A stretch of 64,000 nt of DNA from Diabrotica undecimpunctata (Eukaryota > Arthropoda > Insecta > Coleoptera > Chrysomelidae). Where the stretch lies: the NCBI RefSeq assembly GCF_040954645.1, contig NC_092806.1, positions 81,609,943 through 81,673,942 of the forward strand, given 5' to 3'. Under the pieces are notes generated by a model that had not been told where the DNA came from, searched no databases, and was given only the letters and a program-made list of their open reading frames with translations. A program made the position numbers and the translations under genes. Numbering within the stretch: the first letter of the stretch is position 1; each line of letters begins with the position of its first letter. This document shows, piece by piece, positions 1 through 11,010 of this stretch.

Positions 1-1992
1 CACTCCTTTTACTTGTCTATTATTGTCCATCTGGGTTAGATGTCCGAACCATGCCAATTTTTTCTCCTTGATTGAGTCGAGTATCGGTTTGATTTTGAGT
101 CTTTCTCTTATTTCTTCATTTCTGATTCTATCGGTTCTTTTTACTCCGATCGTTCTTCTGAAGTATTTTATCTCTGCTGCCTGAATTCTGCTCTGATGTC
201 TTTTGTTTAATATCCAATTTTCTGCTCCACGTGTCACTGTAGGTCTATATATTGTTTTGTATATTGTCATCTTGGTCTTTGTTGATATTTCTTTGTTATT
301 AAGGAATCCTCTATTCAGTGCTTGGAATAGTTTTCCTGTGTTTTCCATTCTGGTGTTAAGATCATCCTCGATGTCTCCTTTGTTGTTGATTACTGTTCCT
401 TAGTATTTGTATGAATTTGTCTGTATAATTTTTTGTTGGTCTATCATTACGTCTATTTGATCTTCCGTCTCTTGTTTCCTTGATATTTTCATTATCTGAG
501 TCTTCTCTTTGTTTACGTTTAAGTTGTATTTGCTTGCTTCTAGGTTCCATTTCTCTAAGTTGTATTTCAGTTTTTCTGCAGTTTCCGCAATTAATACTAT
601 GTCATCTGCAAATATACACATCTCAGCGTTTATCATTTGCATTCTGTTCCAACCGATGCAGTAAGTATTTCTTCAATGTTTTCTTACATTCTTTCACTAT
701 CTCATCTATTACATTTATGAATAGCACTGGGCTGAGACTTCCCCCTTTGTCTAACTCCTTGAGTTGTTTCACATGGTTCTGACTGTATATTTAACATTCT
801 TACTGTATTTATTGTTTTCATGTATATACTCTTTGTTGCTTTCATCAGTTCTTCACTTACTTGCTTCTTCTTTAGGCTTTAGGCTTTCCCATATATCTTT
901 TCTTTTGACTGAGTACAATGCTTTTTCCATGTCTATAAAGCTCAGATGTATTACTCTAGTTTTCTTTAAGGTTTTTTCTATTACTTGTTTCATGGTGAAT
1001 ATATGGTCTTGTGTGTTGTGTCCTTTCCTGAATTCACTTTGTACGTCCTCTAATTTATGTTCTATTTCATTTCTGATTTTCCTTTCTATTATGGTTTCGT
1101 ATACTTTTGCTGCTACACATAGTAGTGATATACCTCTATAGTTCTTACAGTCTCTTGTGCTTCCTTTCTTGCATATAGGTATAATTACTGCATTTGTCCA
1201 TTCTCTGGGTATTACTTTTCTCTTCCATATTAGGTTATATATGTATAACAATTTTTCTTTTGCTTTTACTCCTATATATTTCATCATTTCTGGTGCTACT
1301 TCATCGCTTCCTGATGCTTTTCCAATCTTTATCTTTCTTATTGCTTCTTCCAGTTCTTCTTTTTCTATAGTTTCTGGATTTTCCGTGTTTCTCATGGATA
1401 CTCTCTTGTTGTGGCTTTCCTTCTCCATTGTATTCGCTTGATTTCCATTCAGTATCAGCTGGAAATGTTCCCTCCATCTTTCCATTATTGTCTTATCGTC
1501 GTTTGTTATTGTTCCTTCCTTGTTCATTATTTGTTTCAGTTTCGTTTCTTTGTTGCTTCGTAGGTTTTTCAGTGTTCTGTAAAATAAGTTTACGTTTTTT
1601 GTGTTGTTTTCTTCCATTTTTTCCCCAAATTTTTCCCAACTTTTCTTTTTCTCTTTCTTAACTATCTCTTTAACTTTTGTTCTTTGTCTCTTATAATTTT
1701 CATATTTTTGTTGTGTTTTGTCTTGTATGTATTCTTTCCATAATTTCTTCTTTTCTTTTATTTCTCTTTTCACTTTATCGTTCCACCAAGATGTCAGTTT
1801 CCCTCTGTTGTTATTTCTTGTAGTTCCATATATTGATTTAGCTGGTTTTATCATCGTATTTTTAAATTTTCCCCATTCTTCTTCTATCGTTTCTGTTATT
1901 TCATGTTCATTGTCCATCTCTTTCTCTAGCCCTTCTGAGTATCTTATTTTCGTTGTTTCTTCCCTTAGTTTATAAATTTTTATTATTTCTTT
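1..1992 (-). pseudogene. LINE A reverse transcriptase region
   Basis: The longest open piece is 853-1917 (354 aa). It begins with a Lys/Glu-rich region (WWNDKVKREIKEKKKLWKEY) and continues into RT motifs: GKASGSDEVAPEMMK, NYRGISLL, QSEFRKGHNTQDH and FIDMEKAL, where the catalytic Asp lies. After a frame change the SLSPVLF segment lies at about 660-760. The FADDIVLIAE box with the second catalytic Asp pair lies in 400-642. The first 400 bases hold the thumb and C-terminal tail in mixed frames. At least three frame changes separate the parts, so no functional enzyme can be made. Confidence 0.85.
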
Positions 1993-2007
1993 GTGTTTTC
2001 TGTTTAT

Positions 2008-2190
2008 AATGCTCAGGCATGGTAACCTGTATTTTTAACCTGATGATGGAACTGTTGTTCCGAAAACGTTCGTGTTTTTAATGTAGCCCTTTTAAGGGTT
2101 TTTATAAAATATACCCATTTACAAAGATTAACCTCTTTTTGTGATACGTGGTATACAGCCAGCTGCAGGAATTATTTTCCTTGTGGATTT
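2008..2190 (+). mobile_element. Small non-autonomous element with hammerhead-like core
   Basis: A 183-bp insertion in LINE A flanked by a 14-bp direct repeat, TGTTTTCTGTTTAT, at 1994-2007 and 2191-2204. It carries a hammerhead-like core (2040-2065), then a CCCTT/AAGGG hairpin followed by T5, then a region shared with 28880-28960 on the other strand. There is no ORF. It is most likely a non-autonomous retroelement related to Penelope-like elements, which are known to carry hammerhead motifs. That assignment is inference. Confidence 0.7.
2040..2069 (+). ncRNA. Hammerhead-ribozyme-like motif
   Basis: CTGATGA (2040-2046) is followed by one unpaired T, a 5-bp stem GGAAC/GTTCC with loop TGTT (2048-2061), then GAAA (2062-2065). 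This is the order of conserved boxes in hammerhead ribozymes. After GAAA the RNA can form a short stem capped by UUCG. The extra base before stem II departs from the textbook fold, so self-cleavage is uncertain. Confidence 0.5.
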
Positions 2191-2204
2191 TGTTTTCTGT
2201 TTAT

Positions 2205-3039
2205 GTTCTGATTTCTTTTTATTTCTTTTCTTTTGCTTTTGAATGTGGTTTCTAGTAGATAGTGGTCACTACCAATTTCATAACTCCTTTTTACCCTTAC
2301 GTCTCTTATCCAGTTCTTCTCTGTTTTTTGCACTATAGTTTATAGTCTATAATTGATTGTTCGTCTCTTGATTTGACTTCTCTTGTGATCTTGTGTATTC
2401 TTTTATGTTGGAAGTGTATGTTCATAATCACCAGGTTATTGTCTAGACAGAATTCGAGTAGTAATTTTTCATTTTTGTTTATTTTTTCCTCCCCATAAGG
2501 TCCGATGACATTGTTCCATTTTTCTGCTTCTTTCCCCACTCTACTGTTCATGTCTCCTGTGATCACAATTTTCTCTGTACAATCATTTATCACTTCTTGT
2601 AATTTGTCCCAGAACTCATTCTTTTCGTTTTTTGTTGCGTCTTCATCTGGTCCATAGCATATGATTAGGTTTGTATTGGCTTCCTCTGTATCTATATCTA
2701 TGTCTACTCTTAGTATACGTTCGTTGTAATACATCCAATTTTTTACTTTGTTGATACTGTCCTTCTTTATCATGCACGCTACTCCTGCCTGAGCTCTCTT
2801 CGTTTCTTCCACTCCACTATATATTAGTAACATTCCGTTTTCTAATATTGATCCTTTTCCTTTTTTCTTTGTCTCTGTTATAGCTACTATTTCAATGGTC
2901 GTATCTCTAATTTCTTCCCCCAGTTCTATTTCCTTCCCATTTATACCTCTCACATTCCATGATGCCTTTTTCAAAATTGTTTTGTTCTTTTCTGTGTTTG
3001 AGTTGTACTTCAATTTATTTTTCCTTCCGTTTGTGTTAT
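2205..3039 (-). pseudogene. LINE A APE-type endonuclease domain
   Basis: The main open piece is 2333-3013 (226 aa). It would nick target DNA to prime reverse transcription. Visible endonuclease motifs are SWNVRGIN near the start, VAITETKKKG, IICYGPDED and ITGDMNSRVGK. The terminal SDHYLLETTF motif (catalytic Asp-His) is read at about 2230-2290 in another frame, so a frameshift lies near 2333. The upstream continuation, lacking an ATG, is at 3866-3988 beyond the pogo-type insertion; the frame is continuous once that insertion and one TA are removed. Confidence 0.85.
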
Positions 3040-3041
3040 TA

Positions 3042-3863
3042 CAGTAGACTCCCTCTATAACGAGAACTGAAATGGCAGACTAATTACCTCGTTATAAGCG
3101 GATCTCGTTATATCAAACAACAATAATACTGTGCATACATATGAATATGTAGTTTTCTAAAACATTAACTTTCTATAGTGAAGCCATTCGAAGCAATATA
3201 AGATGCTAATAAATATTGTTTGAATGGCGTTTTTGAAAAAAAGCTGTTTACTTTTATTGTCAATGAAATATATTAAAACAAAAAAGACTTGTTTACTTTT
3301 ATTGTCAATGATATACCTACGTTAAAACAAAAATCTGTATTCTTTATCTGTATAAAGCGTATTTTCAAGAATAACATAAACCACTGCGTCTGCAATTGGA
3401 AGAAGTCTGTCATTTTTCACTGCTTTAAATTGTCCAGTATTCTATCTATCATATTTTCTAAAGATGTGAAACAGTTTTATGCCTCCTCATTTGCGTTTTT
3501 TCTTTGGATAAAGTTTCTGACAACCTTTAAAACACTTTCCACATCTTGTCTATTAGGCCCTATGTTATTAAGTGTGAATGGTCAACCTCCTACAATGACA
3601 CTTGTGAATCATAAATTGTAAATTTCCGACTAAGAATGATAAATTGTAAGAAGTTTATTGCGGACGGCAATTAAAAAGGGTATTTATTTATAGCTACGGT
3701 CGGGCTAAAACGTAAAAAAACGCGTTTTTCAATCTTATTTTCTCTCGTTATAAGCAAATTTACCTCGCTATAGAGGGTTATAGTTCAATAGAAATTTAAC
3801 GTTACATGTAATGTACCTCGTTATAAGCGAAAAAACCGTGTTCGTTATAGAGGGAGTATACTG
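3042..3863. mobile_element. pogo/Tigger-type DNA element with TA target duplication
   Basis: An 822-bp element in LINE A with terminal inverted repeats. The left end reads CAGTAGACTCCCTCTATAAC and the right end is its near-complement (TTATAGAGGGAGTATACTG). TA flanks both sides (3040-3041, 3864-3865). Subterminal copies of a CTCGTTATAAGCG-like motif occur near both ends. Deleting the element and one TA restores the LINE A frame. TA duplication with CAGT-type ends fits the Tc1/mariner superfamily, pogo/Tigger branch. It is non-autonomous, with only a transposase scrap inside. Confidence 0.85.
3455..3605 (-). pseudogene. Possible C-terminal remnant of a Tigger-like transposase
   Basis: On the minus strand, inside the pogo-type element, a run with two stops reads like a helical C-terminal tail: VESVLKVVRNFIQRKN, then FTSLENMIDRIL. 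This resembles the extreme C-terminus of CENP-B/Tigger-type proteins and lies where the transposase gene would end. No catalytic DDE region remains. Without a profile search the assignment is weak. Confidence 0.35.
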
Positions 3864-4015
3864 TATCTTTAAATCTGCTTATGTCACTGTTCTGTGCCTC
3901 TTTTGTTTCTCGGCCCGTCATTGTGTTTTCTTCGGCTAGTTTTTTTAACAAGTTGTATGCAGAACTTATGTCGTTTGCCAACGTATCCTAATATGAAGCT
4001 AACCAAAATATTCCA

Positions 4016-4530
4016 AGGGAAACATCTAGCCCAAAGTTGAACATTAAGGATTTTCCTAATCTTGTAAATAATCTATCCTCTGCAAATAGCATTTCAGTTC
4101 AAGAGAGGAGATCAGTTGCTACATCCCTGTCTTCAAATTCTGTTTCCTACAGTCAGATTACAAAATCCACTCCATCAAAAAGGAAAAGAGTATTAAACGT
4201 AGGCTTTGATCAAAGTTCTCATTCTAAAGTAGTGAACTATCCTAATGGGAGATCCCCAAAGAATCTCCCAGTCACTTTATAAATAACTCTCAGACCCAAA
4301 GAGATTTAAATCTCAGGCTATATTAATGCTGAATCAAAATCACAGGGATTTGGTTATGATATTTATTGGTGAATTGATTAATAAAAATTATAATTCTCCT
4401 AAGGATCATGTCGGATTAAATGTAGAGATTGGTAATCATAAAAACAAAAGTGTATCACATAATGCTATAAGTACTAGTCATGAGCGACGAGGGATTGAGG
4501 TATCTGGGTTTGAGGACTCAGAATACTGAT
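4016..4530 (+). pseudogene. LINE B ORF1 (Gag-like) C-terminal remnant
   Basis: Two open pieces, 4037-4282 and 4326-4529, in different frames. The first is Ser/Asn-rich with a basic patch (STPSKRKRVLN), like the disordered region downstream of zinc knuckles in I-like ORF1 proteins. The zinc knuckles themselves are missing because the element is 5'-truncated. The assignment rests mainly on position just upstream of the ORF2 start, which resumes across Gypsy-1 at 21397. Confidence 0.55.
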
Positions 4531-4594
4531 TCCCCTCTCGTCTTGACCTGGTACACACATATTTTAACATTTTATATTTTCAATCTTCACGCCC

Positions 4595-4803
4595 TGTATG
4601 ATACACAGTTAAGTGACAATCATATTATTCATGTTGGTAACAGGATGGCATGACAGGAGGTGACAAGACAGATGATTAGGTTAGAGGTTAGACACGGTTG
4701 TTAGGTTAAGTTACTGGCATGTGAAGTTAATATACTTGTTGCTTATACAATTACTCATTCTAGTATTTGTTTTATTTATTACACCTTCCATCAGGCTTAT
4801 ACA
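4595..4803 (+). repeat. Gypsy-1 5' LTR
   Basis: Begins TGTATGATAC and ends CTTATACA, matching 21190-21391. It has a GGTTAGA duplication absent from the 3' copy. TGGTGTCAGGTGTGA at 4804-4818 directly after the LTR is the primer-binding-site candidate; the tRNA is not identified. Confidence 0.93.
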
Positions 4804-4911
4804 TGGTGTCAGGTGTGATAATCTTTGCGTGGTGAAACCATTTCTTGTTTGGATAGGTACTCAACTGTAACCTTGTATTGTAACACGTGAGTATCATTTT
4901 TTGGTATCATC

Positions 4912-5620
4912 ATGGAATCCACGTTTAAGCCACCTGAATCTCTAGTATTAGATGGGAATATATCTGAAAACTGGCGCAAATTTAGCCAAAAGTTTGATCT
5001 ATTTATGATAGCTACGGACCTAACCTCCAAACCAGAAAGTAAAAAGCTGGCAGTTTTCTTAAGTCTGGCTGGTGACGAGGCATTAGAGCTGTACAACACC
5101 TTCACATTTGACGAAAATGAAGACAGAACAGTAACTTGCGTAAAAAAGAAGTTTGAAGAGTATTGTTCACCAAAGAAAAATGTCATATTTGAAAGATTTA
5201 AGTTTAATAGTATAGTATTAGCCAGCAAGAAGGGCAACCATTTGACTCGTTTGTTACAGAACTACGGAAAGCCATTAAAACAACAGAGTATAGCCAACAA
5301 GATCAGATGATCAGAGATAGAATAGTAATGGGCATACACAACAAAGCAACACAAGAAAAACTGCTCAGAGAATCAGAGTTAACGTTAATGAAAGCAGTTG
5401 ACATATGTCGAGCGATAGAAATAAGTAAAGACCAGTCTAAAATGTTACAAAATGAGTCATTAATAAATGCAGTTCAACGAAGAGAACCAAGATGTGATCG
5501 TGTGTGTACCAGATGTGGATATAATCATTTGAGAGACAATCGATGTCCTGCTTGGGGTAAAACATGTTCTAAGTGTCAAGGCCATAACCATTTTGCAAAA
5601 GTTTGTAGAGAAGACCATAA
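4912..5620 (+). pseudogene. Gypsy-1 Gag with zinc knuckle
   Basis: The Gag N-terminal part is 4912-5310, starting MESTFKPPESLVLDGNISEN, with the ENWRKFSQKFD and FERFKFNS segments seen in many insect Ty3/gypsy Gags. A frameshift near 5307 moves to 5307-5987, where RDRIVMGI and a Cys/His knuckle follow (CTRCGYNHLRDNRCPAWGKT, then CSKCQGHNHFAKVC). It would form the particle and bind genomic RNA. The same architecture occurs in Gypsy-2, so the two are related families. The frameshift and downstream breaks make it non-functional. Confidence 0.88.
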
Positions 5621-6489
5621 AACTAGAGGGAGCAATGTGAGAATCAAACCAGAAATTCCAAGAAAGGCGATGAAAGAGCAGAAGAAGAAAGTGCATCAAG
5701 TAACAGAAGCTAGTGTAAGTGATGTGCACAATTCAGGAAGTGAGAGTGAAGGTAGTGAGTATCAGTATTTTGTCAGGTCAGTAAACTCTAAATGTAAACA
5801 TGAGGTTGGACAAGATATGTGGTCAGCTGATATTTATGTTAACAATAAGCCTGTGTCATTTAAATTAGATACTGGAGCTGAGGTAAGCACATTGCCTTTA
5901 AGTATTCTTAAAGAAATAGCCCCAACAGCACATATCCATAAATCATATATCATTAGTATCATATGGGGATTCAAAGTTCAAAATTAAAACTGTAGGTAGA
6001 GTTACATTAACTTGTGTTATTAAAAATGATAAAAAAGATATATCTTTTGTAGTTGTAGATACAAAAAATCAGGTACCTTTGCTGGGGTTTAAGGAATGTA
6101 TAGAATTAAATTTGGTCAAACGGGTAGATTCATTAGTAAGTTATAAATTTAAAAATTTAAATGAATTAGTAACAAAATATTCACATGTGTTTGAAGGTCT
6201 AGGAAAATTTCCAACAAAACACCATATAACCTTGAGAGAAGATACCAAACCTCGAATAAGCACCATAAGACGGGTTCCACATGCTTTACGAAAACGTTTA
6301 AAAAATAAACTGCGTGATCTTGAAGCGCAAGGAGTCATAACAAAGGTAGATAAACCAACAGAGTGGGTTCACCCACTTGTCATTGTGGAAAAGCCAAATG
6401 GTGACTTAAGGCTTTGTCTTGATCCAAAAGAACTTAATGGGGCCATCAAGAGAGAACATTTTCAAATTCCTTCTGTTGATGATAAATAA
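5621..6489 (+). pseudogene. Gypsy-1 protease and truncated reverse transcriptase
   Basis: Protease: FKLDTGAEVSTLP (about 5860-5900), with the DTGA active site of retropepsins. The frame then breaks near 5985. The RT N-terminus (6079-6489) shows KYSHVFEGLGKFP, EAQGVITKVDKPTEWVHPL, KPNGDLRLCLDPKELN and HFQIPSVDD. The RT palm with the catalytic YxDD box is missing: coding stops at about 6490 where LINE C begins and resumes only at RNase H near 19400. Confidence 0.88.
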
Positions 6490-6552
6490 GGATAAAGGAT
6501 AAATCCAAGAGAAACGTTACTTTTATCATCACCAGACAGTTGTTTAAAAATA

Positions 6553-7283
6553 TTGCAACTAAATGCTCAATCTTTGACAAATAAGTTACTCAAACTTGAA
6601 GTCTTAACATTGCAGGAAACACCTGATATAATTTGTCTATCAGAACATTGGTGTACTGAAGAAAACATCCAATTTATGACCCTGAATGGATACAACATCG
6701 CCTCTTATTTTTGTCGAAAGTTCCATATCCATGGAGGATCCATCATCTACATCAAAACTGATATTAAATTCAAAACATTAGATGTCTCTAACTTTAGTGA
6801 AGAAATGGTGTGTGAGTGACTGTGCGATTTCTCTGTTTATAGCCAATAGGAAAATTTGTGTTATTAGTGTTTATCGTTCGCCATCAGGAGAAGTTCAGAG
6901 TTTTCTGTGTAAATTACATAATATATTGGAGCTATGCAGTAAGTCATATAATGATATTTATATTTGTGGGGATCTAAACATTGATTATCTTGGCATGTCT
7001 AATAATAAGCAATCTTTTAACGAGTTTTTAGTGTTATAATTTGAGAGTCACATCTGAGGCTCCTAGAAGAGTTTTCGTAGATAAAGTAGGTAAAACATCA
7101 TCTACAAAATTGGATTACATATTGACAAATATCGAACCACATCTTTATAAATCAAATGTGTTCGAGGGTCACTTCAGTGACCATAAAGTATTTTCACTTA
7201 GTGTAAATTTGCAAGCCAATAAAGTATCGAAAAAAGATAAAAACCCATCAGTTACAGGGATATGTCAGATGAAAATATGCTGA
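6553..7283 (+). pseudogene. LINE C endonuclease domain
   Basis: Read in three consecutive frames (6553-6819, 6782-7039, 7041-7283). Motifs: LNAQSL, PDIICLSEHW (catalytic Glu), VISVYRSPSGEVQSF, DIYICGDLNIDYL, KLDYILTN and FSDHKVFSL (terminal Asp-His). Frame changes near 6800 and an in-frame TAA at about 7037 break it. The stretch 7284-7830 continues as a linker in scattered frames (7334-7573, 7655-7864). Confidence 0.85.
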
Positions 7284-7830
7284 TGTTTAAAGCAGGGATT
7301 TTTTCTTCAGTTTTTGATGTAGTTTATTAACAATTGAATGCTGAATATGCCACAAATTCATTTGTTAGCATTTTAGATCACAATCTAAATTTATATTGTC
7401 CAATAAAAACACGGTATAAAGCACACAAAACAAATAAGGCTACATGGGTAACAAATGAGGTAAGACACGCTAGTGAAAAACTAAAAAATCTACATTGGAT
7501 AGCAAAAAATATAGGGAGTCTCGAGTCTCAAGATACCTATAAACAGGAAAAAAAATATATAATTCTCTATTAATAAATACTAAAAAAAACTTTCATAGTG
7601 ACTTAATTAATCAATCTTACAATATACCAAAAACAATTTGGAATTTAGTAAACAGTGAAACTGGTAGGCAAAAGAACAGGTCTGATATTATTCTACATTA
7701 TGATAATAAAATTATTACCAAGTCTTGTGATATTGCTAATTCGTTTGCCTCATATTTTGCTACAATTACAGAATACAATCTGCAAACTCATTTTGGCACA
7801 TCGTTACCTTCTTCTTGTACTACCTCAAAA

Positions 7831-8370
7831 ATGTGTAACAAAACATTTTTCTTTTTACCCGTAACTTCAATTGAAATAAAAAATACAATCGATCAACTAA
7901 AAAATAAGCCTAGTACTGGTATTGATAACATATCTGTAAAAATAATAAAACTGATAAGTGATCATATATCGATTCCTTTAACCCATTTAGTTAATCTCTC
8001 AATAACAACCAGCCAATTTCCATCCATATTTAAAATGGCAAAAGTTATTCCAATCTTCAAAAAGAATGACCCCCATGATATTTCAAATTATAGACCAGTA
8101 TCTGTCCTTAGCATAATTTCAAAAGTAATAGAGAAGGTTGTATACAACAGAATGTTAAATTTTATAGAAGAATACAATTTATTAACTCCAACCCAACACG
8201 ACTTTAGATTAAAAAAGTCAACACTCACGGCTGCATGCAGCTTGTTTGAGCGTATTTATGATGAATTAGATAGTAGAAACCAGGTGGCAGGACTATTTTT
8301 TGATCTATCACGTGCTTTTGACTGCTTAGACATAACATTTATTCGCAATAAATTATATAACGTTGGTTTT
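7831..8370 (+). pseudogene. LINE C reverse transcriptase, 5' half
   Basis: An open run with KNKPSTGIDNISVKIIK, AKVIPIFKKNDPHDISNYRP, SVLSIISKVIEKV, LTPTQHDFRLKKSTLTA and FFDLSRAFDCLD (first catalytic Asp). It ends at NVGF where the Gypsy-2 LTR begins at 8371; later residues in that open frame come from the LTR. The RT resumes at 18854. Confidence 0.88.
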
Positions 8371-8553
8371 TGTCGTGTTATCGAAGAGGGGTTACAAATA
8401 ATAATCGTTACTTCACATAAACATCAGTTTATTCTCAACCCTAAAACATACCTCCATGCCCGAGCCTCGGCAACCTTCACATAACCTGTCTAACCCCCGT
8501 CATCCGTGTTGCCTAACTCCGGCACCTATATCTTAAACTAGGCTAACAACACA
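8371..8553 (-). repeat. Gypsy-2 3' LTR and polypurine tract
   Basis: Reads TGTGTTGTTAGCC to CGATAACACGACA on the minus strand. The flanking minus-strand purine run A9-10 then GGGGGGAGA (8554-8574) is a good polypurine tract, confirming the orientation. Confidence 0.93.
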
Positions 8554-8611
8554 TCTCCCCCCTTTTTTTTTTATAAAAGATCCCTGTGTCATTGATGATC
8601 TTATACCTAAA

Positions 8612-9603
8612 CTAACTTAAACTACTACAAACATAATCTGTTAAATGAACCGGTTTCTTCACAAGTCTTTTTGGCCTGCTAGGCTTTACACACTCAAAGT
8701 CCGATACACTATCAGTGTCACTATCACTTTTATCCTGACCCGATGGAGGTAAAACATGATTTCCACTTTGTTCGATTTTGTCCGGAAATACACTGGGTTC
8801 CCCCCTACTACTTTCCTCCATAATTTTACCCTGTATGTCACCATTGCTTTGATTAGAGCAAATCATTAGCTTATTAGCTTTGTGTTACTAGAAATTGGCG
8901 GAACATAATCATTTGAGGATTCTGGTTGGGTGCTCAATACAGGGAAACAGTAGGGTGCATGAATCAAATGCCATCTATTTCTTCTAAATTTCCCAGTTTC
9001 GGTTTCAATTATATAGGACCTGGGTTCCTGACAGATCGCAACAACTTGCCCATATTTCCTGATATCAACCACCCACACAGAATCACCAACCTTAAGAGGA
9101 TCTAAATCCTTGGCATTGTGTCGCTTATTGTAGTTTTTCACTTGTTTATCCTTTATTTCGTTCTTTTTATTTTCAGTGTTTGGTTCTTTTGACAAGTTTA
9201 ATAAGCTTGGAAGCTGGGGCAAGTTAGATCTTAATTTTCTATTCATTAATAATTCAGAAGGTGAAACACCACATTCTAGGGGTGTACATCTGTATGCTAA
9301 CAATGCCAAACTTAGGTCCTCTTTTTTATTTTTCTGAATTAATCTTTTTGCAATTTGTACAGTGCGTTCCACTCCACCGTTGCTCTGTGGCCAGTGTTGA
9401 CTGCTCGTCTGATGAACAAAATTATATTCTTTTGAAAACTTTATAAATTTTGATGAAAATTGAGTACCACAGTCGGATCTAACTTCCTCTGGGATACCAT
9501 AACGAGAGAAAATATCTTTAAGTTTAGGAATAATGGCATCTTCTGTCATATTGGTTAAAGTAAAAATTTCAAACCAATGTGAAAAGTAGTCAGTGGCAAT
9601 CAA
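8612..9603 (-). pseudogene. Gypsy-2 integrase core and C-terminus
   Basis: The integrase catalytic domain is on 8866-9603: IATDYFSHWFE, VRSDCGTQFSSKF (Asp) and PQSNGGVERTVQ (Glu) give the D-D-E pattern. A C-terminal region follows (VGDSVWV, YIIETETGKFRRNRWHL), typical of Ty3/gypsy elements in arthropods. 8612-8866 carries the acidic tail ending RPKRLVKKPVHLTDYVC. A stop at 9604-9606 separates it from 9607-10431, so the polyprotein is broken here. Confidence 0.9.
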
Positions 9604-9606
9604 GTA

Positions 9607-10806
9607 CTACTTATCATCACATTTAAACAAATCAACCCCCAGTTTTTGCCACGGCCTTTGTACAGTATTGTCTTTATGAAATGTTTCTCTATAATTTACT
9701 CTGTGTTCAACACATTGGGGACAATGTGTGACAAGGTTATTAATCTGGGATGACAATCCCAGCCACCAAACGCTCTGTTTGGCACGATCTCGACATTTTA
9801 CAATTCCCATATGGCCTGTATGAATAAATTCCAACACCTTGAGTTGAAGACTCTTAGGAATGATTATGCGAGACCCTTTTAAAAGTAATTGTTCCGAATA
9901 GGAAATTTCATATCTATATTGATAGTATGGCAACAATTCAAATGGCAATTTAGATCTTTCAGGCCAAGAAGACAAAGAATATTCTTTTAGTTTTTTACAA
10001 ATATATTCATTTTCTTGTTCTGTTTTTATTAAATTCAAAAAATAATCTTTAATTGGTAAATTATGAATAATTGACTGCACATATGCTGCCGTTTCTGCAG
10101 TTAGTTCTTTATTAGCTAACGTATCTGTTTGTAAAGGGGCCCGACTTAAAGTATCTGCTACAATTAAATTTTTTCCCGGCGTGTAGATTACAGTATACTT
10201 GTATCGCATTAAGCGCATTCGAAATCTTTGCAAACGTGGCGTTAACTCATCTAAATTTTTAGTTTGCAGAATTTGTAGTAAAGGTTTATGGTCTGTTTCA
10301 AAAATTAGGTTAGGAACTCCTGAAATAAAATCGTAAAAATATTCTGCTGCCCAGGTAAGTGCAAGAGCTTCTTTCTCAATCTGAGCATATCGTGTTTCAG
10401 CTGAGTTCAGAAGCCTATATGTAAAAGCCACTATTTCCCGAGTATGATCTACATTTTGTTGAAATAGACATGCACCTATACCAAAACAACTTGAGTCTGC
10501 ACTAACAATTATGGTTTTATTAGCATCAAAAAACGCTAGATTTGGAGGGCTATCTAACTTTTCTTTGTTTTAAAGTGCTGAAAGCTTTATCTTGTGCTGG
10601 ACCCCACAAAAAGTTAATATATATTTTTTTTTTTTTTTAGTAAGTGTGTTAATGGTTCAAGAATCTCAGATTTATTATGAATGTATTTTGCAGCAAAATT
10701 AATCATACCCAGCCATCTTGACAGCTCGGTCTTATTTTTTTTTTGGTTCAGGAAAATCACGGATAGCTTTAACCCTATCTGGATCAATTAATATCCCTTG
10801 CTCAGA
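9607..10806 (-). pseudogene. Gypsy-2 RT C-terminus, RNase H and integrase zinc domain
   Basis: 9607-10431 encodes RNase H segments (YAQIEKEALALTWAAEYF, FETDHKPLLQIL, MRYKYTVIYTPGKN), then the HHCC integrase domain (FIHTGHMGIVKCRDRAKQ, CPQCVEH). From 10431 to 10806 the frame is broken: SEQGILIDPDRVKAI near 10760-10806 and WLGMINFAAKYI are readable but separated by homopolymer-associated shifts. SEQGI follows in frame from YLDHMV at 16541 after excising LINE D. Confidence 0.88.
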
Positions 10807-11010
10807 GACCATATGATCCATACGTCAAATAACTGTCAAAGTTAAACTTGATAATTAAAAGTTCTCCTATTAGTTTTTAATAATTGTGTGTATATTAAAC
10901 AGTATTTAATAGTTATATTACAATTAATAAGTATTCAAGATTCCCATTAAGGTAGCCAACGGAGTGGTACGGTGGTTAACGTGTACGGAGTGTAAATAGC
11001 TCCCCCCTAA

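Larger units (their letters stand above)
1..3988 (-). mobile_element. LINE A: decayed non-LTR retrotransposon (RTE-like), 3' end beyond window
   Basis: A minus-strand LINE read from about 3988 down to base 1 and continuing outside the window. Order on the minus strand: a linker (3866-3988), an APE-type endonuclease (2205-3039), a pre-RT helical region, reverse transcriptase and a C-terminal tail. The last visible residues (1-60) give a WFGHL-type segment found near the C-terminus of many LINE ORF2 proteins. It is interrupted by a pogo-type element (3042-3863) and a small hammerhead-like repeat (2008-2190). Removing each with one TSD copy rejoins coding sequence. Several frameshifts make it inactive. 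RTE-like is inferred from the NYRGISLL motif and general organisation. Confidence 0.85.

Noticed and set aside
203..1975. Plus-strand hydrophobic ORFs
   Set aside because: They are antisense shadows of the minus-strand LINE A coding region; T-rich antisense of Lys-rich proteins gives Phe/Leu/Ser-rich false membrane proteins. The same reasoning removes those at 30179-34977.
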